DNA of 64,000 bases from Gongronella butleri (taxonomy: Eukaryota > Mucoromycota > Mucoromycetes > Mucorales > Cunninghamellaceae), in the NCBI GenBank assembly GCA_025201375.1, contig JAIWZP010000039.1, positions 235,138 through 299,137 of the forward strand, read 5' to 3'. The notes under the pieces were generated by a model. That model saw nothing but the letters and a program-made list of their open reading frames with translations, was not told the origin of the DNA and did no database searches. Below are positions 1 to 11,620 of the stretch, piece after piece; position 1 is the stretch's first letter, and each line of letters opens with the position of its first letter. The translations under genes were made by a program, and so were the position numbers.

Positions 1-1
1 T

Positions 2-2017
2 GAGCTTGCGTCCATCATGGGTGATATGTTTGACTGTCATCGCCGACGACGAAAAAGCCCGGAAAGCGACGAAAACGATCAAACCAGCAGCAACAGCAAC
101 AGCCACTTGGAATTGCGCCTCAATGACTGGTTTTTGCACCTGCCGTCGTATCTCGAATACAATTACGCGCCTGTCGCCACTCACGGTGGTGCCGCTGTCG
201 CCAGCACATCCGCACGCCACGGCCAGGGGACCAAAAAACACGCCAAAAAGGAGCAAAGCGACGCGTCCGTGGCAACATTGCAGCGATCGCCGCCGGCCAC
301 GGCAATATCGACGACCACGACCGCCGGCAATGACGATAAGGACGTGGACATGGACCAGGATGATGTTGGCGACAACCAAAAGGAAAGAAACGGCGGCGAC
401 AATGCTGGCGGCGACAATGACGATGACGACGATGATACGCACGAGGACCCGCCGGCGCCCATTGCCAAGACAATCCGGATTCTGTACCACACGACGCAGA
501 TTATTTTGTATCAATCGGGCCTCACGGCATCGGACAAGCGGACATGCCAGGCGGTGTGTCGTCGAGCAGCCGATGCCATTATCCACATTGCAGACCAAAT
601 GATGCAATACCGCGAAGAGCTCAAAGTGTACAACATTTTCTCCATGTCCATCACGCTTGCGGCGTCGATCCACCTGGACTTGACGCTCAAGCACCACCCG
701 CTATCACCGCAGCTCAAGGAACGACTCGGACGCACCATGGGTGTGCTCAAAGACGCCAATTGCTCGTATCTGTCACACACCGACTTTGGCAGACTCGTCG
801 ATCGCTACTTGACGAACCGATGCAAATTGACGCTCACCGACGACTTTCGGTCGCGCACGCAGCGCGGGTTTGCCAATATCATTCGCGAACGCGCGCGACA
901 GCCCACGTCGACGCCATCGGCTTCGGATGCACAACATCATCCTCATTCGCAACAATTGCAACAGCAGCAGCAACAGCATCAACAACAGCAGCAACAATTG
1001 CAACAGCACCATCAGCATCAGCATCAGCAGCAGGCATTATTGCGGTCGCCATGGTCCCAGCAACACCAACATCACCACCATTCACCGCATGAGGCCATGG
1101 CCAGTCCACACCATCCATCGTCGTTGCACGCGTCCAATCACGTGCTTGCTGCTGCGGCAACTTCGCCATCATCAGGCATGCCCATGTCGTCGCCGTCGTC
1201 GTCGTCATCGCCGTCGTCGGTGCCTGCATCGGCTGCTGCATTACTTGCAACCCCATCGCCCATCCCGCCTTCCATGATTTTCCCATACTTGTCGCGTGCA
1301 ACGAGCAATTTCATGCACAACGCGTTCCCACCCGCGCCCTATCAGCCACAACCACAGCCAGGCCCCGCGTCGCCGTCTTTGCTCGCCTCACCACACGAAA
1401 CGACGCACCATCACCAACACAACAATGACACATTAAATGCAGCGTCCATCAATGTGGCCGCGGACCAGGCCTTCCTTGCCGCCAACGCGACAGCGGCCAT
1501 GCCAATGCACATCATTGCGCAGCCCTCGGATTTGGACGGGTTATTGAATGACAGTATGACCGAGCTGATCTTCAGCGGCTACGAGCAAGCCACGGCCCTC
1601 TTTGACAACCTGAACGCGTCGACCAATGCCTCGTACACCACCCTCATGGATACCACCACCACGCCTACCCAACAAACCAAGGAAGAGCAGCATCCGCAGC
1701 AGCAGCAACCGCAATCATCGCCCACGCAGCAGCAGCAGCAGCCATCGTCGTCGGTGCCCTCGTCATCCGCCTCGTCGGCGTCGTCTGTGTCCTCTTCTTT
1801 TGCATTGCCCAATAACACCTCCACGCCCACATACACAACCCCCTCTTCTCAGCAGCATCCTCATCCTCATCCGCATCCTCAACAACAAGCATCCCCTTCT
1901 ACGCACCCTCCCATCGCATCCGCCTCGCCAAGCCCGACATCCCCACCACCGCCCGCGGCACAACTTCCAAAAGATGAGACTATCCGCCTCGTCGACCCTA
2001 GCTCTTATTACATTTGA
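2..2017 (+). CDS. Fungal-specific transcription factor, C-terminal part (5' truncated)
   Basis: The reading frame is open from the window edge to a TGA at 2015-2017, so the 5' end with any DNA-binding domain lies outside the window. The first ATG in the frame, at 17, is probably internal. The segment encoded at about 460-830 is helical and contains the C-x3-C-R-x-A-A-D pattern, followed by a 'sithlaasiHLdL'-like stretch and an 'L-x-T-M-x-x-L' stretch. This is the usual ending of the middle homology region (Fungal_trans) of Zn2Cys6 regulators such as XlnR. The acidic stretch at about 330-450 and the long Gln/His/Ser/Pro-rich tail resemble activation regions. The role is therefore probably a nuclear gene regulator; its targets cannot be told. 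No Cys6 cluster is visible, so the class is an inference. Confidence 0.7.
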   Translation, partial: ELASIMGDMFDCHRRRRKSPESDENDQTSSNSNSHLELRLNDWFLHLPSYLEYNYAPVATHGGAAVASTSARHGQGTKKHAKKEQSDASVATLQRSPPATAISTTTTAGNDDKDVDMDQDDVGDNQKERNGGDNAGGDNDDDDDDTHEDPPAPIAKTIRILYHTTQIILYQSGLTASDKRTCQAVCRRAADAIIHIADQMMQYREELKVYNIFSMSITLAASIHLDLTLKHHPLSPQLKERLGRTMGVLKDANCSYLSHTDFGRLVDRYLTNRCKLTLTDDFRSRTQRGFANIIRERARQPTSTPSASDAQHHPHSQQLQQQQQQHQQQQQQLQQHHQHQHQQQALLRSPWSQQHQHHHHSPHEAMASPHHPSSLHASNHVLAAAATSPSSGMPMSSPSSSSSPSSVPASAAALLATPSPIPPSMIFPYLSRATSNFMHNAFPPAPYQPQPQPGPASPSLLASPHETTHHHQHNNDTLNAASINVAADQAFLAANATAAMPMHIIAQPSDLDGLLNDSMTELIFSGYEQATALFDNLNASTNASYTTLMDTTTTPTQQTKEEQHPQQQQPQSSPTQQQQQPSSSVPSSSASSASSVSSSFALPNNTSTPTYTTPSSQQHPHPHPHPQQQASPSTHPPIASASPSPTSPPPPAAQLPKDETIRLVDPSSYYI

Positions 2018-2022
2018 ATAAA
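2017..2022 (+). terminator. Poly(A) signal AATAAA overlapping the stop codon
   Basis: The TGA stop of the upstream reading frame shares its last A with an AATAAA hexamer. No other good hexamer follows within 100 bases, so the 3' UTR is probably very short. Confidence 0.5.
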
Positions 2023-2772
2023 GACACCTTGTATTGATACTTTTTTTTTTGGACCCGTGGCCTTGGGTTATTTTTTGATTGCAGCATGTTCTTGTGCACG
2101 GCTATGATATCCGTGCCGTCCATTGCAGCCCGCAGCAGTGCACCGTCGTGACGCTTAAAAAACATGTGATAGAAGCAGATCAAGAAGAAAGCAATCGCAA
2201 CTTTTATTTTTTCTTGCACGTTCTTTATGATACCGCCATCAACATCTTTTGTCTGCACGGGCAATGAATGCGACAAAAGTAAACGAATGAAGCTTGATGG
2301 AGAGGTCCTTGGACGGCATTGGCAAGAGTTTCGAAGTAGCCAGAGACAAAAATGCTGGAAAAAATGCACTGGTCGTCTCACGACGCTGATATTGTGATGC
2401 TACAAGCAAGTACTGTATTACCTATACTGCCTCTCACCTTCTTTCTATTACGGAGATTGCTGCAAGTATGCGTCCTGTCCTCTACTGTATGATATCTGTC
2501 TGGGAAAAATCGGCCTGCCGCCAGCGTCCGAGAAAATGCACAAAAGCACAATGATGATGTTCTACTGTATTTTTGATCCGTTTTGTCGGATTTTACATCA
2601 CAAAGGCATTAATCAATCGTCGTGCTTGATGAACAACTGTCCATTTTTAATCTCAATGGATAGATGAACCTGACGCGCGCTGTCAATTTTACGTATGATA
2701 TACGGTGTATGTACCTGACACGCACAGCGCGGCACTACCGTACACTGCTGCATGAAAAAGCACACATACAAT
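2023..2772. other. AT-rich intergenic stretch, start of repeat island 1
   Basis: No credible coding frame is seen. From about 2440 the sequence begins to resemble stretches at about 38.1 kb and 58.4-58.9 kb that sit upstream of the other copies of dispersed repeat R, so the repeat unit may start here. TACTGTA-type heptamers appear, for example near 2412 and 2563. Confidence 0.5.
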
Positions 2773-3540
2773 TGCCTATTAAAACCAAGAGCATGTTTTT
2801 CAGACTTTGGCGGCCCGCTGTGCTTCCAGAAATTTTTTTACAGTCTACTTGCCCACCATTGAAAAATGCGTTACGACATCAACTACGGCCCAGGGCGCAG
2901 GACGGGCTCGCCCGAATATTTTTGCACTCGAAAATGCCAAAAAGGTCAGATTTGGCTTATTTTGCATTCATCTCGCCATCTGCATGGTCGATCCCGCTCA
3001 AAAACAGCTGCATCGAACACAGCGCAAAATTTGCAACAAAAAAGCTTAAACCCCCAAAGCGCTACGAGCCTACGACCACTTTTGAAAAATTCAGGGGTCA
3101 CTCAGGGGTCACATATTTCAATCTCAGAAAATGCCAAATTTGGGAAAATTCGAACTCCGAGTGATCAATGCATCCCAAACAGGTAGTTCCGACAATTTGC
3201 TATCGGCAGACAAAATGGCAAATTGCCTCAACTTTAGAAAAAAGCCCAAAGAGTGGCGCATGAACAGCGATCGACTGAGAAAAAGTGCCTACTTTGGTCA
3301 AGATTTTTTTTTTGCAAAAATTTAAGGTTTGACACTTCCAAATATGAAGGTGCGTGGATTGCATGGAATTTTTATTTTTACTATACTGTATTTTTTTTTT
3401 ACTCGGTGTGTGGTGGTGGTGGTGGGCTGCTGCCTGCCCAAGCAAATGACTGGTGTAAAATTTTCAAACTTAAGCCAGCGCCGCGCTGCAAGAAGTCATC
3501 CCATTAGATGCTTTGCCCCCACCTGTTTATTATCAAATCT
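2773..3540 (+). repeat. Dispersed repeat R, copy 1
   Basis: This roughly 0.75 kb block matches 38285-39086 and 58985-59642 in the same orientation with frequent substitutions. Shared landmarks are the 'TTTTTCAGACTTTG' start, an 11-bp TCAGGGGTCAC tandem (two units here, 3091-3112), and the 'GATCGACTGAGA' segment near 3270. It codes for no recognisable protein. After about 3505 it continues into sequence that in copy 2 lies beyond the foldback element, so copy 1 serves as an empty-site reference. The family is not identified; it could be a non-autonomous element or a decayed fragment of a larger one. Confidence 0.75.
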
Positions 3541-5970
3541 GGGATAAAAATTACAGGTCAACTTGACCGTTGTCGAGAAAAGAAATCGCCATTACGTAAA
3601 TACCTATCTTGGTGGTGAAAAAGTGGTGGATTTTTCTTCTACGAGGAGTTTACAGTAGTACTGTAGTGGCCATCGACCATCGGTGAAGAAATTGGTTCCA
3701 TTCGATAGAGATTTGATAGCCGCTTTATACAACGGGTTAAAAATGCCATGAGTTTTTCTTTTCGCTGTTGTCAACAAGAAAATACTGGAATTTAAAAATT
3801 TAAATCATCAAAAAATGTTTGATCGGATTTTGCAAGTGTATCATACATCATACTCTGTAATACTGCACAAATGTTTACCGTGCGGCGTATGTACAGTAGT
3901 ACTGTATGCATCATCGCCTAGCTAGGATTATTTTCTGTTCATAATAAATCGAGAATTGGGCAATCGCATTGGCACTTTGAGTGCACTTGGCTTCTTCGCT
4001 CGCATTTGCGATTCTTTGACACAGAAGTTATTCTTAGGGGTAATTGATGATTTTAAATACTGTAAACCGCATGGTGAAGTCTGAAATGCATGTCAGATTG
4101 CTGGATTTTGAGCACTTAAGCGATTTGCGCCGATTTTTTTTCGCACTGTCTTTGAAGTTTGCTCTAATACAAGTGCTGCTTTAAAAATCGCTCAATTCGT
4201 AATAATTCTGTCCACGTAGCCACCAGATGATGTAAAATTTGATTTAGAATCGAATAAAGTTGTCACACGACGGTGTCCGTTAACTTAAACAAATTTCGAG
4301 ATTTACTGTAATAATAATCGTCGCACTTTACGAGAATTTACGCGATTATTTTGGCGCACTTCACCATCATGCATGTACTGTACTGGCACATGATGATGTT
4401 GATGACATTAGGCTTATGATACAGTAGATAATACTGTATTACAGTAATAGCGAGCGAGCATCGTCCGTCCTCGTCGTCCTCGTCGTCTTGACATTATTAC
4501 AGTATCGTCAACAGTGGCAGATTGGTCCAGGTACACGCACGCTATCATCATAGTGTCTTCTGCAGTGGGTGAGAAATGTTGTCCCGTGCTTGGTCCAATA
4601 TCATACAGTAATGGCGACTGATGATATCGTATCGAGCCGAACACTCCTTGTGGTGGTGGCGAATACTGTACATTCCAGATTCGTGACCCAATTGTCAAGC
4701 AATTCTTTCTGGCCATAATCCTTTGTATCATCATAATACAGTATCCAAGAGGCACACCACCTTCTTGATATGAGATACTGCAGCCGCCGCACAGTAGAGT
4801 AGTCTTGGTTGTTGAGTATGATACGATGATGAGGAGGGGCTTTTTTGTGGCTCGCGGTGGGGGGCGTCGAGTACAGTAGTACTGTAATGAGTCCCGTACA
4901 TGCTGCTGCTGCGCTTCCCGCCGCTGCTTCGACGGTGCAAAGCATTATCGTACTGTACAGAGCAATGGTCATTGGCAAGGATGGCTCCTCCAGAGAACAG
5001 GTCTACTCGTGTATCAATGATTTTCTTCTGTAGTTCAAAAGTCGAGAATCGGACAGCAGCTGAGTTATTTTTTATTTTGATATGGTTTTTTAATCTCTTG
5101 ATTGCTGCTGGACGCCCAGCAGGAACGCACTGAGATGACTTATTAATGCGATGACCCTGGATGTACAGTACAATACGTACAGTACAGTACAGTACCGTAC
5201 AACAGTACAGTAAAATTTGATTTAGAATTGAATGGTGGTGTTACTTTCGAGCCAAGCTCGTTTATTTATTAGTAAAAACACTGTGCTTGTTTTGTTGACA
5301 CGACGTACAGTATCATAATCGCACTTTTTTTTGCCGCCACTAAATTAAATTTCAAAATCGCGTACGTAAAGTTCGGTTACAGTATAATACGTAATGTCGA
5401 AGAAATTTTATTAAGTTAACGAAGAACATCTTGTGAGAACCGTACAGTATTCGATTCTAAATTAAATTTTACATCGTTTTAGTGGACAGAGTTGCAAATT
5501 AAGTCGATTTTGAGGCTCTTGCAGTAGAACAAACCGCAAAAATTGGAAAATATCGCAGCAAAGTCGGCAAGTGCTCAAAACCCAGCAATTTGACATGCAT
5601 TTCAAACTTCACCACGCGACTTAGAATAGTAAAATAATTAACCCTACTGTAGTACGTGTGTCAAAGCATCAGAAAAGCAAGGCCAAGTGCAATCAAAAAG
5701 CCAATTGGATTGCCCAATTCTTGACTTAAGTCCACAAATATATCATAGTTTAGGTAGGCTCGTAGGCATCATGCATTATTTGTCCCCCCTCTTTCTATTA
5801 AGTAAATCTGCAATAAAAATCGGGAGTCAATCGAGTAGTTTTCGAGAAAATGGTGATCAAAGTCAATTTTTTAAAAAAAACTTACATTTTCTCAAGCAGT
5901 TTTGGTCATACAGCAGTGAAGAAACTGGATTCATTCGACAAGGAATCAAATTCTGCATCTTTTGTTAGAG
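3541..5970. repeat. Repeat island 1: diverged inverted pair plus direct repeat
   Basis: No coding frame is convincing. About 3890-4355 matches about 5330-5790 in inverted orientation (shared landmarks GAGAATTGGGCAAT near 3950 and its reverse complement near 5705; CGTTAACTTAA near 4278 and its complement near 5415). About 3510-3730 is also directly repeated at about 5765-5960 (shared GTGAAGAAA-TGG-TTCATTCGA-like stretch near 3685 and 5920). The central part, about 4360-5330, is rich in TACTGTA/TACAGTA heptamers. It may be a decayed foldback transposon or two nested ones; the terminal repeats are too diverged to place exact ends. Confidence 0.6.
5164..5212. repeat. TA-phased pentamer array (scar-like)
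   Basis: TA dinucleotides occur at 5164, 5169, 5174, 5178, 5183, 5188, 5193, 5198, 5206 and 5211, mostly 5 bp apart. The spacers are CAG, CAA, CAG and CCG, matching possible three-base excision scars of TA-flanked transposons. One 4-bp and one 8-bp interval suggest later mutation. Confidence 0.7.
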
Positions 5971-6313
5971 CAGCCATTTGTGATTTGCCTTGTCTGTTGG
6001 CGAACAAATATCGGTTGAATCTTTAAACTTTTCAATCGGGAGCTGCAAATGTGCCAAAAGTCGCGCATCGGTTTTGTTGGGCTGGAACATAACACTCGTG
6101 CGCGTTGACTTCTGTGACCTGGCGCAGCTGGTGCCATTTCTGGCTCATCACAACCCGGAGAAACAAAGCGCGCAGAAGAATTCAGCGATGATCACCGGGC
6201 GCGCGCTTTGCATTGAGGGAGAGCCGAGATTTCGCATCAATTCCAATATAAGTACCTTTTTTTTTGTTGGATGATTTTCGTGTTTTTCTTCTTCAATTCT
6301 TTTTTTTTGTACA

Positions 6314-6864
6314 ATGGAACAGAAAATTCACATGCGCTTTCTTGTCAAGACTCGATAATTAAATGGCATTCGACAGGCGATTCATGGCTCCCCCGTCCAA
6401 GTGGATATCCGGCTCCCGGTCGGGCGGAATCCAGGTGATTCAAACGACACCATGTAGACTTTGTTCGGCGATGTCTGGAGCATTGCTCGTACGGCAACGA
6501 TTATCTTCGCGTCCAGCCGAAATCAGCAGCTCCAGGAACAACAGGTACGACAGGTTACGTACCATGAAAAGCATCCCAAATGTTCATTTTTTTATTATTA
6601 GACGCGCAGAAAATTCGCAATGGAATTCTTGTCTCATCCAATATGGCTAACATCCTTGTCGGCCGCGTGGCCAGCCATATGTCTTCTTTGTACGATATTT
6701 CGATTTCCCACCATTGCCGATTGATCCTCCACGACGAGCAACTTCCCGAGTCCAACTTTCGCGTTTTGTCAATCGTTGTCACAAACGAGGACGCCGATCA
6801 TTTGCTCAATATGGAGCGCACAACACTAGTCATCGCGCAGATCATGGCTGGTCATTTGGATTAG
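6314..6864 (+). CDS. Candidate small multi-exon gene, function unknown
   Basis: This is a weak model. The last exon begins at 6610 after a CAG acceptor and encodes about 84 residues ending in a TAG at 6862-6864. It joins in frame to an exon ending at 6544 ('...NQQLQEQQ' then 'KIRNGILVSS...'). That exon opens after a TAG acceptor ending at 6457. A short first exon could start at the ATG at 6314 and leave by a GTCAAG donor at 6344. The predicted product is about 120 residues, mixed alpha/beta, with no motif I recognise. Support comes from splice-site consistency and an AATAAA at 6894. The start exon in particular is uncertain. Confidence 0.3.
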
Positions 6865-6893
6865 TGTACAAGTTCTCTTCTCTTTGGACCATC

Positions 6894-6899
6894 AATAAA
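6894..6899 (+). terminator. AATAAA poly(A) signal
   Basis: The hexamer lies 30 bases after the stop of the candidate small gene, a normal distance for a fungal poly(A) signal. Confidence 0.35.
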
Positions 6900-7266
6900 A
6901 AAAGCAAGTGAACAAGGCCCCATTTTTTACCAGCGATCGTCCCACGCCAGCAGTGATTTTCTAGCACGGCGCACTTTTTCCTAATAATAAGACGAGCCAT
7001 TCTTACCCATGAGGATGCACTGCGCGTAATGTATCATTCAACACCCTTTTTTTTTTTTTTACCTAAAACAATCACGACGATGCAAAATCAAAAAGCGTGA
7101 ATCACACCATGAGACAACACGGTGGCCGACTAGGACAATTGGCATGAACACACGCGACTTTCAAGGGAGGCGTGGCCCCGGACGTGTCGCCAAATCTAGA
7201 AGAAATGCGAAATTGTGACAAGATCACATTTCCAAGAGACCCGCAAGATGAAAATGGGAACAATGA

Positions 7267-7303
<37 letters not shown>

Positions 7304-8845
7304 GCTCGAGCGGGCTCAAAAGGGACATGGGTCTCTTTTTTTGTGTGTGTGTGTGTGTGTGTGAACGAACAAATAGTCTCATCCATTTCTGATTCATTTC
7401 GATGTGCCTTTCGTAGCCGGCAGTGACCCGACGGCGACCCCCCAAAAAAACAAGACAATAATTTGGCACTTGCATTGGTTTTATTTGTGTTCATGTGTCT
7501 TTCTTTCTGTTCTCGGTTGTGCAGCTTCAGCCTGATCCAATAACAACTTGGGCTCGCCAAGGCCAAAATTGGATATTAATATGAAAATGTCGATTTTCTC
7601 GTCAACGGCCCGATCGATCCCCGGTTTTAATTCGTTTCTGAAAAGGTGTATGCTAAGTTATTCAACTGTAAAAACTTCAAGGAGCAACGATCACTCGATG
7701 ACGTGCTGTGCCAATTTGGAGAAATCGCGATTTTTCACCGATTTTCCAACGTGTAGAGTCGGCCTTTTCCAAGGTTCAGATTTAGGTCCTCAAATCGCCG
7801 TGCCATTCACATCCTAGATAAACACGACTTGTTTATCAACGAAATGAGCGTAAAAACGAGGGGTTCATCACTTGGTTTTGGCGAATAACGCGCTTACATG
7901 CGTTTTTGATCAAGTTTTCCGCCCAAGGCCAACTCGACGAGGTGTGGCTGTTTCGCCTCGAAACTTGAATCATCAGAAAGAGCGCGCTCTGCTGCATCTA
8001 TAGATGCTGGTGATCTGTAAAAACAAACGAATTCTGCCAAAACAGACGCCAAATAAAATTGAGCTCGTTTTCCGTCATTTTGGATGGGCGATGGTCTGCG
8101 GCACAGTGGTGGTAGCTGCCCATTGACCTCATTAAATTCACGCACCTGGGGCGTTTCTAGATCGTGGATGTATTAGCGCGGCGTTGTGGCGCGTTCTTGC
8201 CGTGATATTCGCATTGAAAGTTTAACCTAAAATCGCACGTGTCGCGCCAGCGTGCAGAAGGAACGCGTTCGTGTTTTGTGTTTTTCGTGGTTTCCCCATG
8301 GGTATTGTTTCTTGTGCAAGTTTGGTGGAATTCTGGAGACCCATTTTTCAACTTTTGGTTTTGGGTGCCTGCCACGATTTATTTCGTGCTCGTATTTTAC
8401 AGGTGGAATGCGCGTCCGTCGGGCCAAACTCAGCGCAGACGAAATGAAGCTCTGGCGCGCCTCTTGCTAACGGCGCAAGTTGTGGCACGCCCAAGGATAG
8501 TAATTTCGCGCGTTCGATCCGGAAATGATGAAATTTCGATCTTCTCGAATTTTTTCGATGAATTTCTGATGGATGCGTGCTTTTTTTTTCGTGATGGCGA
8601 TGATGAAACAGAGTGACACACTGTCAGTGGGGGCACTCACACGCGAAGCGCCCTAAATCCGACGCACCACCAAGATGCATTTTTTTACGCGCTCTGCATG
8701 ACGCGTCGTCTCTGTGTTTCTCTCTTTTCTCCTTCCACCTATGCCATTGCGACCTTGTGCGTCCATCTTTACAGTACGTGATGCAAGCCCGCGATCCATT
8801 GCGTGGGCGTTTTAATGGATGAAAAAGGTGGTACAAGTGATGGAT
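6900..8845. other. Intergenic region with homopolymer and GT repeats
   Basis: No gene is supported. It holds an A tract of about 30 bases from 7269, a short (GT)n stretch at about 7342-7362, and several short open frames without recognisable domains or splice support, including one at 8239-8616. Confidence 0.5.
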
Positions 8846-9572
8846 CTATACAATGTGTGATTCGTCGGGCAGGTAGGTCTTTTGTGGGTAAGCGGCGACG
8901 GTGGGGGGCATGGCGTACGCGCCGCTGGTGTTTGTGTTTGTGTAGGTTGGACTGGGGACGGCGTAGCTGCTGTTGTTGGCGCTGGGCGACATGCCATAGG
9001 CCTGTTGGCTGAGGCTGGGCGTGGCGGGCGGCGCCGAGGGCGACGATGCGTAGTGCGACGCGGCACCGAGACTGCTGACACCGATGATGTTCTCAAATGT
9101 GCTGAATTGCATGTTGCTTGGGGCATCGATGCTTGGCATAAAGTGGCACACTACATACCCGACGCCAATCACAATGTCAAACACGCCGCACACAATCGAC
9201 AATGTCAAATAGTTGAGCATGATGCAGCCCACGCCAATGTACAGCAAGCCTCGGCCCAAAAACGAGAACAAAAACGAGGCGAGCTTGGTCACCGGTCGCG
9301 GCAACTTGAATTCGAACAAAATCACAATCAGGCCAAACAATCTAGCAAAAGAGCAACATTGTCAGCTTGACACACACGCTCCCAGGCCCCTTTTTGACCA
9401 TGAGAGAGAGAGACACTTACATGCAAAAGATGGCAAGAATAAAGTTGGGAAAGCCTGATGAAACGGAGAATCACAAAAAAAGAAATGGGATTGAGCCTGG
9501 ATTCTCTGTGACAGGTTGGACGTGCCTTGCGCATGTGCCACGCGCCGCCAATGGCCCAAAACACAGAACAAA

Positions 9573-9604
<32 letters not shown>

Positions 9605-9696
9605 CCTCCACTGATGATCAGTGACACGCCACCGACAATCATAAACGCGGCAGCAATGATATTTACGATGCGGAAGATCAGGCTTGTATTGACCAT
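8846..9696 (-). CDS. TVP15: COPI-associated / TVP15-like Golgi membrane protein
   Basis: Three exons (9606-9696, 9421-9454, 8846-9341) join in frame to give 206 residues. The middle exon is only 34 nt. The product has four predicted membrane segments: one starts near residue 8 (FRIVNIIAAAFMIVGG), two follow around 'NFILAIFCILFGLIVILFEF' and 'FLFSFLGRGLLYIGVG', and a last one follows. The 'LFEF...FLFSFLGRGLLYI' core is typical of the COPI_assoc/TVP15 family, which sits in late Golgi vesicles. The cytoplasmic tail is rich in Ser, Pro, Tyr and Asn. It starts at the first ATG of the exon carrying the first membrane segment. The first intron carries a long T tract near 9577-9603. Family assignment is firm; the detailed role is inferred from yeast. 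Confidence 0.85.
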
Positions 9697-10464
9697 TGTA
9701 TATGTAAAAGTGAGTCTAAAATTATTAGGGGATTGGGGGGACGAAGCAAATGAGAAAAGAAAAAGGGAAAAAGGAGCAAGGAGCAAGGGGATGTTTCTTT
9801 GAGCGATGGAAAAAGAAAAATAGAAAAAAAAAAGACCGCAGTGGTGCGTCGTGTGCGTGTGTAACAGCCACACATCTCCGGCACTGGGTTTTTGTTGCTG
9901 TGCACCCTTTTTTCCGGGTCACACACATCAATTTCGCCCCTTGCTCTCATAATCAATTCGCAATGACCAAGTCAAACGAACAAGGCAATTGGCAATGTGG
10001 CCATTCTGAGAATATGCGTGTACAAGGATGAAAAAAGACGAAAAAAAAAGAAAAAGAAAAAAGAGCATCGTGGCTTGTGTCGCAAAATGGCATGATGTGC
10101 CGATAAACGGGGCAAGTCTTGGCGCTTCTTTCTTTTCTGTCAAAATGTCCCTTGACTGTGGGTCTGACCGCACAGGGCGTGAGTGGGGAGGGGGGAGGCA
10201 ACGCACAATGGGCCTCGTCGGCCGCCAGCGGGGGCCATAATAATGGCACGCATTTTTTTTCTTTACAATGCAATGGGTCCAAAAGGCCACCACTCGGCAC
10301 ACGCACGCGTCAGCAATGAAAAAAAAAAAAAAAACTCCCGGCCTTGACCCATTGGAGCCAATTGTTCTGCTGTTTTTTACAATTTTCTTTTTCATTTCCT
10401 CCCCTTTTTCCACCCGTTACGTGTTTTGCTCCACGTACAACTATCCACGTTTTCACGACCCGCC
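9697..10464. other. Divergent intergenic region
   Basis: It separates TVP15 (-) from the small membrane protein gene (+). Pyrimidine- and purine-rich runs are common, and a 15-base A run lies near 10319. No other gene is supported. Confidence 0.5.
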
Positions 10465-10725
10465 ATGGCCCTCGTACGTTATCTCAAATCAAGGCATCAG
10501 ATGCAGGATGAGGAAAAGGCGACAATCAGCACGTCGTCGGATGAAGGCGAACACAAAGGCACGACGCGATGCATGTGTGGGCTCAAGATCCTTGCATTGA
10601 TGGCTGTTGTGGCGCTTGTGGTCATTGCGGCGGTGCTGCCCAATCTACCCAAGGAAGAAAATAGCATGGGCATCATCCCCGGTCTCGACCACACCGAGGA
10701 GGTCGTTGCCGCCGTCGCAGAGTAG
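10465..10725 (+). CDS. Small single-pass membrane protein, unknown function
   Basis: An 86-residue intronless frame starts at an ATG in the context CCGCCATGG, which is a good initiation site; an earlier in-frame ATG at 10426 is less well placed. The N-terminal part is charged and hydrophilic (about residues 1-36, with a run of Ser and Glu) and includes two Cys (MCGL region). One membrane helix follows (about residues 37-58, LALMAVVALVVIAAVLP). The C-terminus is short and acidic. This fits a type II or tail-like small membrane protein. I do not recognise a family. A pyrimidine-rich leader lies directly upstream, as for several genes here. Confidence 0.5.
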   Translation: MALVRYLKSRHQMQDEEKATISTSSDEGEHKGTTRCMCGLKILALMAVVALVVIAAVLPNLPKEENSMGIIPGLDHTEEVVAAVAE

Positions 10726-11620
10726 ATGAAAAAAAAAGTGAGCATCCCACGAAAATGAACAAAAAAATGACCGAAGGTTGTCCTGTCGCGCCGCCAATTG
10801 CCTTGTTTTAATGGCGAAGCGAGGACGCGCAGACCAAAAAAAAAAAAAAAGTGTGCAACATCATCCATTTTGTCGCATTCTTTCCCTCCTCCCCTCTCAT
10901 CATCGTCATATACCCCGTCAAATAAAGCAGAAAAGCGTGTTCCCAAGGGAAAGCAAAAAGGAGAGGCACAGAGGCACAGAAGCGCAGGGTCATGCAAGGT
11001 GGCAAGGAGGCAGAAAGGCATTATTTAAAGGCGTCCAGTAAAAAGAACCGACCCATTGGAGTGTGTGTGGCTGTCATTTGATGGAGTGAGAGCATGTGAT
11101 GCAGGGGGGAGGCAAGGGAAAGCGATAAAAAAAGGAGGGGCGGGGTGGAAAAAAAAGGGGAGAGGAAGATTTTTTTACGCCTCTTGCAACGAGCCCCTAT
11201 GAACGAGGCCACGATGGACGTGTTTTTGCGATTGATTGGCCAAGGGCAAACGTGGATCGTGATCGCAGCATGAGACGACACCCCCTCCCAGCGTGCGGCG
11301 CGGTGCACACGCGTGAACAATGCGAGCCACGCGGGTCCGTGACCCATTTTTTCATTTTTTTTTTAAAGCGGCTTTATATCTTTTTTTTTTTTTTTTTTTT
11401 GCTGAGCAGGGGCTCTGCAAGCAGGGCGGCGGGCGGGGCGTGGACTAAAAGGAGAAGTTGGTGTGTGATGGGGCAACGGCGTGCATTGGGCGCACTTTTT
11501 GGGTGGAGAGCGGGCCTGGTTTGAGTTTGAATTGCGCAAAAAAAAAAAGCCAGCCAATTTTCGATTTCTCTCTTTTTTCCTTTTTCTTTTTCCACTTTCT
11601 TCTCCTTTCCAAGCAAGACC
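10726..11620. other. Intergenic region
   Basis: No gene is supported. It has A runs near 10835, a T run near 11380-11400 and a pyrimidine-rich stretch at 11565-11610 just before the phosphate-transporter start, probably its core promoter and leader. Confidence 0.5.

Noticed and set aside
2773..3540. Repeat R as a CRISPR-like or rDNA-spacer array
   Set aside because: The copies are single, dispersed over 55 kb and diverged; there are no regularly spaced short repeats with unique spacers and no rRNA sequence.
5164..5212. Plain replication slippage as the origin of the TA-phased arrays
   Set aside because: Slippage would copy identical units, whereas neighbouring units differ (CAG, CTG, TGA, TCA, CCG) while phase is kept, and the +5/+10 changes start exactly at TA. 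It is kept as the main alternative to test, not fully excluded.
7102..7566. Minus-strand frame of 154 codons
   Set aside because: The frame exists only because of a poly(A) and a GT repeat, which encode Phe and His/Thr runs.
8239..8616. 125-codon open frame with hydrophobic start
   Set aside because: No recognisable domain, no poly(A) context, and a competing open frame in another phase; judged chance.
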